This document shows, piece after piece, positions 54,016 to 62,806 of a stretch of 64,000 bases of DNA. The translations under genes and the position numbers were made by a program. Source of the stretch: Candidatus Bathyarchaeota archaeon (GTDB lineage: Archaea; Thermoproteota; Bathyarchaeia; Bathyarchaeales; Bathycorpusculaceae); NCBI GenBank assembly GCA_026014685.1, contig JAOZHW010000022.1:99785-163784 (forward strand), given 5' to 3'. How positions within the stretch are numbered: the first letter of the stretch is position 1; every line of letters starts with the position of its first letter. The notes beneath the pieces were generated by a model. That model had not been told where the DNA came from and did no database searches. It saw nothing but the letters and a program-made list of their open reading frames with translations.

Positions 54016-54565
54016 TTACACTCTAAGAACGCGTACCCTTATGAGGTTTTGCAAATAGGAGTTCTTTGAATTATTGCTGTTAGCTGAAATTCCCTATAGC
54101 GCGAGCTAAAAGCTATAACTAGCCAAAGATAGTAACAACAAAGGGATAAAAATGAATTAATGACCCCACTAAGAAATTAGATAGGCGTTTGATGTAGGTC
54201 CGTAAAGTGTGTTTTTTTGATTAGTTAAAAAAAAATTATCCATATTGTAAATCATATTAAAAATGATTTAATGTAAAAAAACCGTAAATAAGCAAAAGTG
54301 CACATAGATTTTGAAATACATTTTCTTTGTGTAGTTTCTAATCCAAAGCTGAATGCTTTAAAGGCTTGTCATCGCCCAGTCCCAAGCGAAGGGTAGAAAA
54401 AGAACAAGTAAGGAAATGCGAACATGGTGAAAAATTTGCGAATTATCTACCAAAAAGCAACCCCAAACAACTGGTGGAGTGCGCCATAAACTAAACCCAC
54501 ACACAAGAACGAAAAAAATTGATTAACTCTTACCACATATGAGGCAGTTTCACTTAAAAAGACCG
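54016..54565. other. 550-base AT-rich intergenic region
   Basis: It holds a minus-strand promoter block TGGCTAGTTATAGCTTTT (54108-54125) for the gene at 53623, and an AT hairpin TAAATCAT/ATGATTTA (54248-54255 with 54263-54270). A 21-codon plus-strand frame (54424-54489, MVKNLRIIYQKATPNNWWSAP) has a TATA-like GCTTTAAAGG and AAGGAAATG upstream; it could be a micro-gene or chance. Nothing else is seen. Confidence 0.4.
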
Positions 54566-55009
54566 TTAATGCTGAAGCGTTGTCGGCTGTTTTTCTGGTC
54601 GGCAGACTTCCTCCATTCTATTCAACATCGAGGGCAAAGCAAAAATGATGTCCATGTCCGAAACGATACCTACAAGTTTTTCTTTGCGAACAACTGGTAA
54701 ATGCTTGACTTTTTTTCGGCGCATAAGTTCTGCGGCTTCTTCCACGCTTGCTTCAGCATCAATTGTAATCAGAGGGCGTGAGGCCACCATTCCCGCTTTT
54801 ATGGCGCTAACAGGCAACCCGTGCTCAAAACCCCGCGTTAACGCGTCTTTTGTCGTTATTATCCCAATAGGACGCTCACCCTGCACAACAACAATCGAGT
54901 CTATGTCAAAGCTGCTAAACGTCGCGATCACTTCATGCAGATTTGTGTCTTCGCGAACCACCTTAACAGGTTTGCTCATAATATCTCTAACTAAAACCGT
55001 ACCTGACAT
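54566..55009 (-). CDS. Tandem CBS-domain protein
   Basis: About 147 residues from ATG 55009. Two CBS motifs: VRDIMSKPVKVVRED, then GIITTKDALTRG; and ASRPLITIDAEASVEEAAELM, then GIVSDMDI. CBS pairs bind adenosine nucleotides such as AMP, ATP or SAM and regulate partners. No enzyme domain is attached. Standalone gene next to trpS. Confidence 0.88.
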   Translation of the reverse strand: MSGTVLVRDIMSKPVKVVREDTNLHEVIATFSSFDIDSIVVVQGERPIGIITTKDALTRGFEHGLPVSAIKAGMVASRPLITIDAEASVEEAAELMRRKKVKHLPVVRKEKLVGIVSDMDIIFALPSMLNRMEEVCRPEKQPTTLQH

Positions 55010-55082
55010 AAAAACACCAAAACTCAAAAAGAATGTGGGTTTTTGTGGTTAATCAAGGTTTTTAGGAGTAACCGCTCACAAG

Positions 55083-56192
55083 TTAGCAGCGTTTTATGTG
55101 ATACTGCTCGATTGTATCCTTTGCTTTCTCCCGTCGTTTCTGATGCTCTTCTAGGAAGCGGTTGAGTTTTTCCGCTATGTCTTTTTTGCACTCCCCACAG
55201 AGCATTTCGCCGCCTCGGCATTTACGTTCCCGCTCAACCAACTTTGCAGAGTCTTCTTCGAACAGGTAGAAGTAGTATTGGTATATGCTGCAGATTGATG
55301 GGTCAGCGCCCGTTTTGCGCTGCTCTGCCGCGGTGCCTTTACCGCCTGTGAAAGCGTTCCAAACCTTCTTTTTCACCACGTCAGGCTGGTCCACTGTGAA
55401 TATGCTGGTTTCAGGCATGGAAGCGCTCATTTTTCCTCCTGCACCCAGTCCGGGAAGGAAGCGGCAGTGAATTTGGGCGGGTTTATAGTAGCCTAGTTTT
55501 TGGGCTACGTCGCGGGTGACTCTCCAATATGGGTCTTGGTCGATGGCGGCTGGAATCAACGCAGGCACGTTTTCGCCCGTGAGCTTTTTGTGGATAAAGC
55601 ATGGCGCTGCTTGGATTGCAGGCCAATACACCCAACCGATGTTGGTGCTGTCTTGGAAACCGAAGCTGCTGCGTGCGGTGCTGTAGGTGATGCGTTTGGC
55701 AACTTCGAGGGTTATGTCGTAGAGGAGGTCGATGTCTTTTGTGTCGTAGATTATGAAGGTGTCTTCGGGTTTGAAGCCGAGTGCGATGAGGTCGAGGGCG
55801 TTTTCGTAGCTCCACTTCTCAGTTTCTTTTAGGTCGCGATCGTCGCTGACGAGGTATTTTTCGTCGTCGGTGATTTGGAAGTAGAGGCGGGTTTTGAATT
55901 TCTGCTGCATGTGAAGCGTGAATATCCATGGAACCAGATGCCCGATGTGAACAGGGCCGCTTGGTCCTCTGCCTGTGTAGAGCACAAACTTGGTGCCTTT
56001 ATCGTAGAGGTTGAGTACGGTGTCGAGGTCGCGGTGGCTGAAGAAAATTTTTCGTTCAAGCTGCAGGTGCAACTTGTCGGTGTGTTTTGCTATTCGGGCG
56101 AGGAGTTCAGGTGTAAGTGGTTGGGTTCCGAATTCTTTAATGAGTCGTTCATAATCGACTTTACCTTTAACTTCCCAAGGGGTTACAACCAT
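55083..56192 (-). CDS. trpS: Tryptophanyl-tRNA synthetase
   Basis: A 369-residue class I synthetase charging tRNA-Trp. ATP motif GPVHIGHLVPW (about 80-90, HIGH) and KMSAS (about 253-257). FQDSTNIGWVYWPAIQAAPCF and the CGECKKDIAEKLNRF end are typical of archaeal/eukaryotic TrpRS. Full length. Upstream, on the plus strand, is copy 3 of the G-rich element; ACTATTTAAAGG on the minus strand near 56450 may be its own TATA. Confidence 0.93.
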   Translation of the reverse strand: MVVTPWEVKGKVDYERLIKEFGTQPLTPELLARIAKHTDKLHLQLERKIFFSHRDLDTVLNLYDKGTKFVLYTGRGPSGPVHIGHLVPWIFTLHMQQKFKTRLYFQITDDEKYLVSDDRDLKETEKWSYENALDLIALGFKPEDTFIIYDTKDIDLLYDITLEVAKRITYSTARSSFGFQDSTNIGWVYWPAIQAAPCFIHKKLTGENVPALIPAAIDQDPYWRVTRDVAQKLGYYKPAQIHCRFLPGLGAGGKMSASMPETSIFTVDQPDVVKKKVWNAFTGGKGTAAEQRKTGADPSICSIYQYYFYLFEEDSAKLVERERKCRGGEMLCGECKKDIAEKLNRFLEEHQKRREKAKDTIEQYHIKRC

Positions 56193-56370
56193 TTCGTTGT
56201 TGTTTTCTTCAGCGTTGGGTTGAGCCGTAGTGATTCACCAGACCGATTGTCAACAGTGGATTGTGTCTTGTCATATATCTTTTTTCGCTCATCATTTCTG
56301 TTGGAATTCGTGTATGCATACTGAAAGGGAAATCTGACCCCGAATCCAAAAACCTAGCAATCCATCTTTC

Positions 56371-56414
56371 TTTATATAAGGGAGGGGAGGTAGCGGCAGA
56401 GACGTCGCGTGGTT
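56371..56414 (+). repeat. G-rich TATA element, copy 3
   Basis: The 31-base core is identical to copies 1 and 2, followed by ACGTCGCGTGGTT. It points away from trpS and toward the end of the convergent MFS gene, so no plus-strand gene follows for 1.7 kb. It supports a non-promoter or short-RNA role for the family. Confidence 0.75.
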
Positions 56415-56583
56415 TACGAGTTTCAGCAGGGGGATCGTATCCGCCTTTAAATAGTGACATATAGAAAAAACCGCAACAAACCCGAACCGCAAGCCACCCA
56501 ACCAAAGTTGTCACAAGCAAACTGTAGGTACATTAAAATGAAACAAAAAAAAAGAAAAGTGAGTGTATTTACACTCGATCCAT

Positions 56584-57921
56584 TCAGCATTTGTGTTCCT
56601 TATAAACTAACGCGAGCACCACTGCAACCACACACATCACAGCTGCAGGAATAAACGCGTAGAGGAAACTCATGCCTGCATCTTGCACTAAACCAGCCAA
56701 AATCGGTCCAACAATTCCGCCTATACCGTAAGACGTAAAGAGGAAACCATAGTTTATGGCGAGGTTTTCTGCTCCGAACGAGTCTGCACAGCTTGCGGGG
56801 AACAATGCAAAGTTGCCGCCGAAGTTAAATCCTATCAATGCCGCAACGACGTAGAATAGCAGTGGGTTTGATGTAGTGAAGAAGAACACAGTCATCATTG
56901 CTGCTTGGAACGCGAACATGCCCATGAGTGCTTTGCGTCGACCAATTCTGTCAGAGATTTGTCCCCAAGCAATTCGTCCTGCACCGTTGAAAATCGGCAA
57001 ACAAACAGCTGCACCGATAACTGCAAAGTCCGTTGCTTCGGTTAAAGTGAATCCGCTTGCAGTGAATCCATCTGTTGGGCTTTTTGCAAAGTTTTGTACG
57101 TTACCGATAACCATTAAGCCAGCAAGTGCACCGATAAGGAACATCATCCATAACAGGTAGAAGTTTCTTGATCTGAGCATTTGTTTGGGTTTAAGTGAGG
57201 TTACGCAGGGTTTACCAGCGGTTGCTTGTGGTGGAGTCCAACCTTTTGGCTTCCAGCCTGCTGGGGGATTTTTCATGGTTAATGAGCCCATGAGTACAAG
57301 GACTAAGAAGACGATTCCGTAAACTAAGAACGCGAAGTCAACGTTTGCAACTGTGTATGCGTATGCACCTGATTGTTTGCTAATTAATCCGCTAAAGCCA
57401 AGAACACTAGGTGGATTGGCTAAAAGAATCCATATGAAAGCGCCGAAGCCAAAACCTGCAACGGCAAGACCACTGACCAAGCCTTTCTTGTCAGGGAACC
57501 ACTTCACTGCCGTCGCAATCGGTACTACATAGGCAAGACCGATACCTGCACCAGCCAGAACACCGATGAAGATTAATTTGCCGATAAAACTCGCGCCCAT
57601 AAAAGAGGCAAGGATGTAACCCAAACCCAGTAAGACTCCTCCGAGTAAAGCCACTTTCATCGGACCCTGCTTAATCTGCAGCCGACCACCGATTATAGTA
57701 AAGATGGCAAAGACCAGAAGACCTACACTGAAAATAGCTTGGGTTTCTGTTTTAGTAAAGCCAAACTCGCTGGGTGCAGCCGCTGAACCTTGCAAAGGAC
57801 CCGTAAATGCAGACCATGCATAAATCGCGCCTAATGCAAGTTGTATCAGAATGCCGCCAACAACAACGACCCAACGATTCATAACTTTTTGTTCAAGACC
57901 TGAATTATTGGGGGTAACCAT
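56584..57921 (-). CDS. OFA-type major facilitator (oxalate/formate or monocarboxylate)
   Basis: A ~445-residue MFS protein with 12 helices. RWVVVVGGILIQLALGAIYAWSAFTGPLQ is the start of the oxalate/formate antiporter family, and RIGRRKALMG (about 318-327) the MFS cytoplasmic loop. ATG 57921 (MVTPNNSG). It probably moves a small carboxylate such as acetate or formate. It is divergent from the SatP-like gene, with a palindrome between; Acs follows. So an acetate-related role is likely. Confidence 0.8.
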   Translation of the reverse strand: MVTPNNSGLEQKVMNRWVVVVGGILIQLALGAIYAWSAFTGPLQGSAAAPSEFGFTKTETQAIFSVGLLVFAIFTIIGGRLQIKQGPMKVALLGGVLLGLGYILASFMGASFIGKLIFIGVLAGAGIGLAYVVPIATAVKWFPDKKGLVSGLAVAGFGFGAFIWILLANPPSVLGFSGLISKQSGAYAYTVANVDFAFLVYGIVFLVLVLMGSLTMKNPPAGWKPKGWTPPQATAGKPCVTSLKPKQMLRSRNFYLLWMMFLIGALAGLMVIGNVQNFAKSPTDGFTASGFTLTEATDFAVIGAAVCLPIFNGAGRIAWGQISDRIGRRKALMGMFAFQAAMMTVFFFTTSNPLLFYVVAALIGFNFGGNFALFPASCADSFGAENLAINYGFLFTSYGIGGIVGPILAGLVQDAGMSFLYAFIPAAVMCVVAVVLALVYKEHKC

Positions 57922-57992
57922 GTAATTCACTTAGCGCAAGACTCTTACTGTTCTTAATTAAATCTCTTTCGCTTTATGATTTCTGCACATTG

Positions 57993-58011
57993 ATTAAAAA
58001 TTTTTTAATCG
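57993..58011. promoter_or_regulatory. Palindrome between divergent carboxylate carriers
   Basis: GATTAAAAATTTTTTAATC: nearly perfect dyad (one central offset) in the 225-base gap between the MFS (-) and SatP-like (+) genes. A shared operator is likely; it could also be part of AT-rich promoters. Confidence 0.4.
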
Positions 58012-58146
58012 TTCATCAATGTATTCAATTTTTCAGAATTAATGTTTTAGTGGATTGTTATGATTGCCAAATGTGGACTATCTTAAATTCTAGAGATAAT
58101 TATTTATTCAAAAACTAAGCAAGACATTGCAAAATGAGGAAAAAAC

Positions 58147-58722
58147 ATGAGCATTAAGTCAGCTAACCCTGCACCACTTGGACTTTTAGGTTTTGGTCTA
58201 ACCACAGTTCTTCTAAACCTGCACAATACAGGCCTATTCAAGCTTGACACAATGATTCTCGCAATGGGCTTAGCATACGGCGGATTGGCACAAGTCATAG
58301 TCGGCATAATGGAATTCAAAAAAGGCAACACCTTTGGCACGGTCGCTTTCAGCTCATACGGCTTGTTTTGGTGGTCACTTGTAGCGCTTATTGTTCTGCC
58401 TAAAATAACCGTCATAAGCGGACTTAATACACCTTCAGAAACTGCTATGGCGGCTTACTTCTTTATGTGGGGTTTATTCACGTTGGCAATGTTCTTTGGC
58501 ACATTAAAGAAGAATCGTGCAATACAATTTGTGTTTGGAAGTTTGTTCGTGTTGTTCTTTATGTTGACTGCACGAGAGTTGATGGGGAACCCTGTGTGGT
58601 TTAATGTTGTCACTGGAATTGAAGGTGTGATATGTGGGGCTAGTGCGGTGTACCTTGCGTTTGCAGAAATCCTCAATGAGGAGCACCAAAAAACAGTTTT
58701 GCCTATATGCCCAGTTAAGTAA
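58147..58722 (+). CDS. satP: Acetate/succinate transporter, SatP (GPR1/FUN34/YaaH) family
   Basis: A 191-residue protein with six membrane helices. The signature [13 protein letters not shown] (about 7-19) with NTGLF, and later GAYS-like segments, define the AceTr family. It carries acetate into the cell. ATG with AGGAAAAAAC upstream. TATA-like ATTATTTATTC near 58098. With acs at 59063 it makes an uptake-and-activation set. Confidence 0.85.
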   Translation: MSIKSANPAPLGLLGFGLTTVLLNLHNTGLFKLDTMILAMGLAYGGLAQVIVGIMEFKKGNTFGTVAFSSYGLFWWSLVALIVLPKITVISGLNTPSETAMAAYFFMWGLFTLAMFFGTLKKNRAIQFVFGSLFVLFFMLTARELMGNPVWFNVVTGIEGVICGASAVYLAFAEILNEEHQKTVLPICPVK

Positions 58723-59062
58723 AAGAGAATTTTTCCCACTTTTTTCTCGATTATTGCATAATTATAACGTTTTTCACAAAACGCAATGGATGAAACTGCG
58801 GTAACTGTATTTTTTTCGCGGAAACAGTGAAATTTGTCTCAAAAAAATTAACAGTTAAAGCATTTTAATCACAAACTTATTTCCATCAGAAAAAACTTGC
58901 CCCACAAAATATTGAAACACCCATTTTTGCTCCATCCAAATGTAAAAACCCAATCTTCCTGCTAAATCAAAAAAACCCAAAATCTTTTTTCAATTTTACA
59001 TCAACGCTTTAAAAAAACTTATATTCAGTCAGGCATATTGTGCAAGCCAATAGGATGAGAAT
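58723..59062. other. 340-base AT-rich gap before acs
   Basis: No gene seen. It carries T-rich runs after satP, several A/T tracts, and a good TATA box ACTTATATTC at about 59017-59026. AGGATGAG at 59052-59059, five bases before the acs ATG, is the ribosome binding site. The length suggests regulated acs expression. Confidence 0.45.
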
Positions 59063-61027
59063 ATGTCCGACGCTAGTCTACCCTTTAATGAGAAATATTC
59101 TCCAAGTATCGCCAAATTTTCTTCAGGTGAAATCCGCAAACAAATGTGGGAAGAATCCATAAAGAACCCCCGTGAATTCTGGGCTGAAAAAGCCAAAGCA
59201 ATCGACTGGTTTAAGGCACCAACACAAGTGCTGGATGACTCAAACCCGCCGTTCTACAAATGGTTCCCAGACGGAGAACTCAACATATCATACAACGCAT
59301 TAGACCGACACGTCAAAGGCAGCCGCAAAAACAAACTTGCCTACATCTGGGAAGGCGAAATGGGAGAAGTAAAAACATACACCTACTACCAATTATACCG
59401 GGAAGTAAACAAACTCGCAAAAGCACTGCAAAACTATGGCGTCAAAAAAGGCGACCGCATAGCAATGTTCTTGCCAGTAATTCCCGAATTACCCATCGCG
59501 TTACTCGCAACCGTCCGCATCGGTGGAGTCCACGCAGTAGTCTTTTCTGGCTTTAGCGCTGAGGCACTCGCAGACCGAGTAAACGACTGCGGCGCAACAG
59601 TCCTAATCACTGCCGACGGATCATTCCGCAGAGGCAAGCCCGTCGCAATCAAAGACACCGCAGACCGAGCCCTGCCAAACATGCCTGGCATAAAGAAAGT
59701 CATCGTCGTCAAACGCACAGGTCAACCAATCCAAATGCAAGAAGGACGCGACGTATGGTACCATGATGCAATTGCAGCAGCAGGAGCAAACGCATACGTT
59801 GAACCTGAAGTCATGAAATCAACAGACCCACTATTCATCCTATACACTTCAGGAACCACAGGCAAGCCAAAAGGTGTCCAGCACGGCACAGGCGGCTATC
59901 TGACATGGGCATACTGGACTCTTAAGTGGGCTTTTGATCCCAAAGACGATGACATCTATTGGTGCGTTGCAGACATCGGTTGGATCACTGGACACACCTA
60001 CAACGTTTATGCACCACTTAGCCACGGAGTAACCGCATTCCTCTTCGAAGGTACCCCAGACTACCCCGCACAAGACCGCTGGTGGAGCATGATTGAAAAC
60101 CACGGCATCACAATCCTCTATGGTACCCCAACTGCCGTTCGCATGTTCATGAAATTCGGCGAAGAATGGGTCAACAAACATGACCTGTCTACACTACGCG
60201 AACTCGGCTCAGTAGGTGAAGCCATAAACCCTGAAGCTTGGAAATGGTATTACCGTGTAATCGGCAAAGAACGCTTACCAATCATCGACACTTGGTGGCA
60301 AACAGAAACCGGCGGCTTCATGATCAGCCCAGCATCAGGCATCGAGTTAACACCACTTAAACCAGGCTCAGCCACGTTACCTTTGCCAGGAGTTAATGCA
60401 GACATAGTCGACGAAAAAGGACAACCAGTACCACAAGGAACCAAAGGCTACCTAGTGATAAAGTCTCCTTGGCCTGGAATGCTTCAAACAGTCTGGAAAG
60501 ACCCCGACCGTTTCAAGCAAACATACTTTGGTAAATGGCCAGGAATCTACTACGTAGGCGACTACGCAATCCGAGACCCAGACGGATACTTCTGGCTGCT
60601 TGGAAGAGCAGATGAAGTCCTAAAGGTTGCAGGACACAGAATCGGCACTGTCGAACTCGAAAGCGCACTCGTCAGCCACCCAGCAGTCAGTGAAGCAGCA
60701 GTCATGGGCAAAGAAGACGCAGTTAAAGGCGAAGTCCCAGTAGCATTCGTCGTGTTACGCAGTGGATTCACTCCTTCAGCAGAGCTACAAGCGGAACTGA
60801 CAAAACACGTCAGAACCACAATCGGCCCCATCGCAACCCCAGACGCAGTCGTAATCGTGCCAAAACTACCCAAAACACGTAGCGGTAAAATCATGCGCAG
60901 ACTCCTAAAAGCAGTCCTCACAGGCGCAGCACTCGGCGACACAAGCACAATCGAAGACGAAGGCTCAATCGAAGACATCAAAGCAACCTACAACGAGTTA
61001 CGCAAGCAACTCGAAAAGAAACAGTAA
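59063..61027 (+). CDS. acs: Acetyl-CoA synthetase (AMP-forming)
   Basis: A 654-residue enzyme making acetyl-CoA from acetate, ATP and CoA. ATP loop LYTSGTTGKPKGVQ (about 259-272); acetate pocket WWQTETGGFM (about 412-421) including the conserved Trp; hinge GRADEVLKVAGHRIGTVE (about 514-531); C-terminal KTRSGKIMRRLLK with the acetylatable Lys (about 611). Codon usage is strongly biased, suggesting high expression. Its acetyl-CoA can enter PorABCD. Confidence 0.95.
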   Translation: MSDASLPFNEKYSPSIAKFSSGEIRKQMWEESIKNPREFWAEKAKAIDWFKAPTQVLDDSNPPFYKWFPDGELNISYNALDRHVKGSRKNKLAYIWEGEMGEVKTYTYYQLYREVNKLAKALQNYGVKKGDRIAMFLPVIPELPIALLATVRIGGVHAVVFSGFSAEALADRVNDCGATVLITADGSFRRGKPVAIKDTADRALPNMPGIKKVIVVKRTGQPIQMQEGRDVWYHDAIAAAGANAYVEPEVMKSTDPLFILYTSGTTGKPKGVQHGTGGYLTWAYWTLKWAFDPKDDDIYWCVADIGWITGHTYNVYAPLSHGVTAFLFEGTPDYPAQDRWWSMIENHGITILYGTPTAVRMFMKFGEEWVNKHDLSTLRELGSVGEAINPEAWKWYYRVIGKERLPIIDTWWQTETGGFMISPASGIELTPLKPGSATLPLPGVNADIVDEKGQPVPQGTKGYLVIKSPWPGMLQTVWKDPDRFKQTYFGKWPGIYYVGDYAIRDPDGYFWLLGRADEVLKVAGHRIGTVELESALVSHPAVSEAAVMGKEDAVKGEVPVAFVVLRSGFTPSAELQAELTKHVRTTIGPIATPDAVVIVPKLPKTRSGKIMRRLLKAVLTGAALGDTSTIEDEGSIEDIKATYNELRKQLEKKQ

Positions 61028-61141
61028 ACCCTTCTCTTCTTTTCTTTTTTATTTCTAAACCTACGATTCTAATTTAATGACCCTTTTTACTGCAGCAACC
61101 CAATAACCCATCACTAAAACAAAATGTTTAATGTCGTGTGG

Positions 61142-61293
61142 TCGGGAGAGCAGGATTTGAACCTGCGACAGCTCGGTATCTGTGGCCTAGACAGGCTAGA
61201 ATGAAGCCCACCATAGGTAGACCTCTACAGCTTCTCCGTCCGCCGGCACGTGCCGATGGGCTCGAGAGCTCTGCCAGGCTGAGCTACCTCCCG
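61142..61293 (-). tRNA. tRNA-Tyr (GTA) with two introns
   Basis: Minus strand, 152 bases. Exon 1 61263-61293 (acceptor CGGGAGG, TA, D arm GCTC/GAGC, T, CTCG); intron 1 61232-61262 (31 bases, between tRNA positions 30 and 31); exon 2 61225-61231 (GCTGTAG with anticodon GTA); intron 2 61178-61224 (47 bases, canonical 37/38); exon 3 61142-61177. Joined: a 74-base tRNA with CTCGG/CCGAG anticodon stem, T arm GCAGG/CCTGC, C1:G72 and discriminator A, all Tyr identity marks. CCA encoded at 61139-61141. Exact intron edges could shift by one or two bases. TATA ACATAAATC is near 61328. Confidence 0.88.
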
Positions 61294-61418
61294 ATAGTGA
61301 ACCCATAAAGACAAACAAAGAAGATTTATGTGTTTTGGATTTAACGCCGCAGTGAAATCATCCTAAACATTTTAATTCCAAAGCAAGAGTGAAATAGCAC
61401 TCAAAGAGGCACAAATTT

Positions 61419-62384
61419 ATGGTCAAAACAATCGGCATAGTCACATCAGGCGGCGACGCACCAGGCATGAATGCAGCAATCCGTGCAGTCACCCGTGTCG
61501 CAGCCTGCCGCGAAGTACAAGTTCTCGGTTTCGAGCGGGGCTGGGATGGGTTACTGAGTAACTGTTACCGCAAACTTACCCCCCGCACTGTAGGGGGAAT
61601 CATTCAAACAGGCGGAACTATACTCCACACATTGCGGTGCCCCGAGTTTGAGCAGCCTCAAAGCCAAGAAGTAGCCGCACAGACGTTAAGCCAAAACAGC
61701 GTAGACGCATTGGTGGTGATCGGCGGCGATGGCTCTTTTAGAGGCGCCTTGGAACTTAGCAAGCGTAGCGGTGTGCCAATGATCGGGATACCTGCAACCA
61801 TAGACAACGACGTGTATGGCACGGATGAAACCATTGGATTTGACACTGCTGTAAACACCGCGGTCGCGGCTATCGACAAAATCCGTGACACAGCCATAAG
61901 CCACGAACGCATTTTCATCGTCGAAGTCATGGGACGCAAGCGCGGTTTCCTCGCGCTGCAAGTTGGCATCTGTGTCGGCGCAGAAGTCATCCTCATCCCA
62001 GAAAAACCCCTCTCCACCTGCGAAGTCATAAAAATCATGGAGACAAACTCCAAGAAAGGCAAACGTGCAGGCATAATAGTCGCAGCCGAGGGGTTCGGCG
62101 ACTCCAGCCAACTCACCCACCAACTACAGCAGCAAACCACCTCCGAAGTCCGCCTCTCCATAGTGGGCTACTCACAGCGGGGAGGGAGCCCAACCGCACG
62201 CAGTCGCCTCCTGGCAAGTTTGTTTGCAGAAAAAGCGGTAGATTTGATCTGTGAAGGTAAGGGCAACTTGGCAGTCGGCCTCCAAAACGGCGTAGTCGGT
62301 GCTGTGGATTTGGAGCAGTCGGCGCGGGGGGTTAAGCCGCTGGATTTGCGGTTACTCAAAGTCGCTGAGATGCTGTCTGTTTAG
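61419..62384 (+). CDS. pfkA: 6-phosphofructokinase, group I (bacterial type)
   Basis: A 321-residue PFK. GIVTSGGDAPGMNAAIRAV at 5-23; VIGGDGSFRGA (about 97-107); PATIDNDVYGTDETIGFDTAV with catalytic Asp (about 124-144); VEVMGRKRGFLAL (about 165-177). GGDGS is the form usual in ATP enzymes (PPi enzymes usually have GGDDS), but the donor should be tested. Most archaea use ADP- or ribokinase-family PFKs, so this gene was probably acquired from bacteria long ago. Confidence 0.9.
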   Translation: MVKTIGIVTSGGDAPGMNAAIRAVTRVAACREVQVLGFERGWDGLLSNCYRKLTPRTVGGIIQTGGTILHTLRCPEFEQPQSQEVAAQTLSQNSVDALVVIGGDGSFRGALELSKRSGVPMIGIPATIDNDVYGTDETIGFDTAVNTAVAAIDKIRDTAISHERIFIVEVMGRKRGFLALQVGICVGAEVILIPEKPLSTCEVIKIMETNSKKGKRAGIIVAAEGFGDSSQLTHQLQQQTTSEVRLSIVGYSQRGGSPTARSRLLASLFAEKAVDLICEGKGNLAVGLQNGVVGAVDLEQSARGVKPLDLRLLKVAEMLSV

Positions 62385-62432
62385 CCTTGTGGGTTGGCAA
62401 CATTAAATAGGCTGAGGCGCAAATAGCCAAGT

Positions 62433-62714
62433 ATGCCAAAAACTCTCAATTTGCCCCTGCGCGTCTACGAGGATGTTGTGAGGGTTTCAGAGGAACTTTC
62501 GCTCATCGCAAAAAAACCAGTTTCCACATCTATGGCTGTCGATTTACTCATCGAAATCTACCGTGCCCATCTAAGTAATCCCTGCGCGATGGATACGTTT
62601 AGCCAGCAAATGCGGAATTTGGAGTTGATGACTCCAGAGGAGTTCGACCGCTACTGGGATGAACCAGACACCGAAAAAGCGCCAAGAAAAAAAGCGAAAT
62701 CAAAGAAAAAATAA
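62433..62714 (+). CDS. Small conserved protein, RHH-like N-terminus
   Basis: A 93-residue protein. LNLPLRVYEDVVRVSEELSLIAKKPVSTSMAVDLLIEIY (about 5-43) has a strand-helix-helix pattern like MetJ/Arc folds; then a helical acidic part and a Lys-rich tail (KAPRKKAKSKKK). A DNA-binding role is plausible. It follows pfkA by 48 bases on the same strand. Confidence 0.5.
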   Translation: MPKTLNLPLRVYEDVVRVSEELSLIAKKPVSTSMAVDLLIEIYRAHLSNPCAMDTFSQQMRNLELMTPEEFDRYWDEPDTEKAPRKKAKSKKK

Positions 62715-62806
62715 TCTTGGCGCGTAGTCTGAATCGAAGATTTCTGCCTACGATTCAGGCGCCCTTACGTCCACGTTCTGTGTAACCACAAAGAATCGTC
62801 GGATAA

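Noticed and set aside
61178..61262. Reading the minus-strand tRNA as tRNA-Trp (CCA) or Met (CAT) with one intron
   Set aside because: One-intron solutions leave a mispaired anticodon stem and a non-U33 loop. The two-intron Tyr solution pairs fully and has Tyr identity bases.
62176..62190. GGGGAGGGAG run inside pfkA, like the G-rich element
   Set aside because: It is coding sequence (RGGSP) with no TATA octamer or conserved tail.
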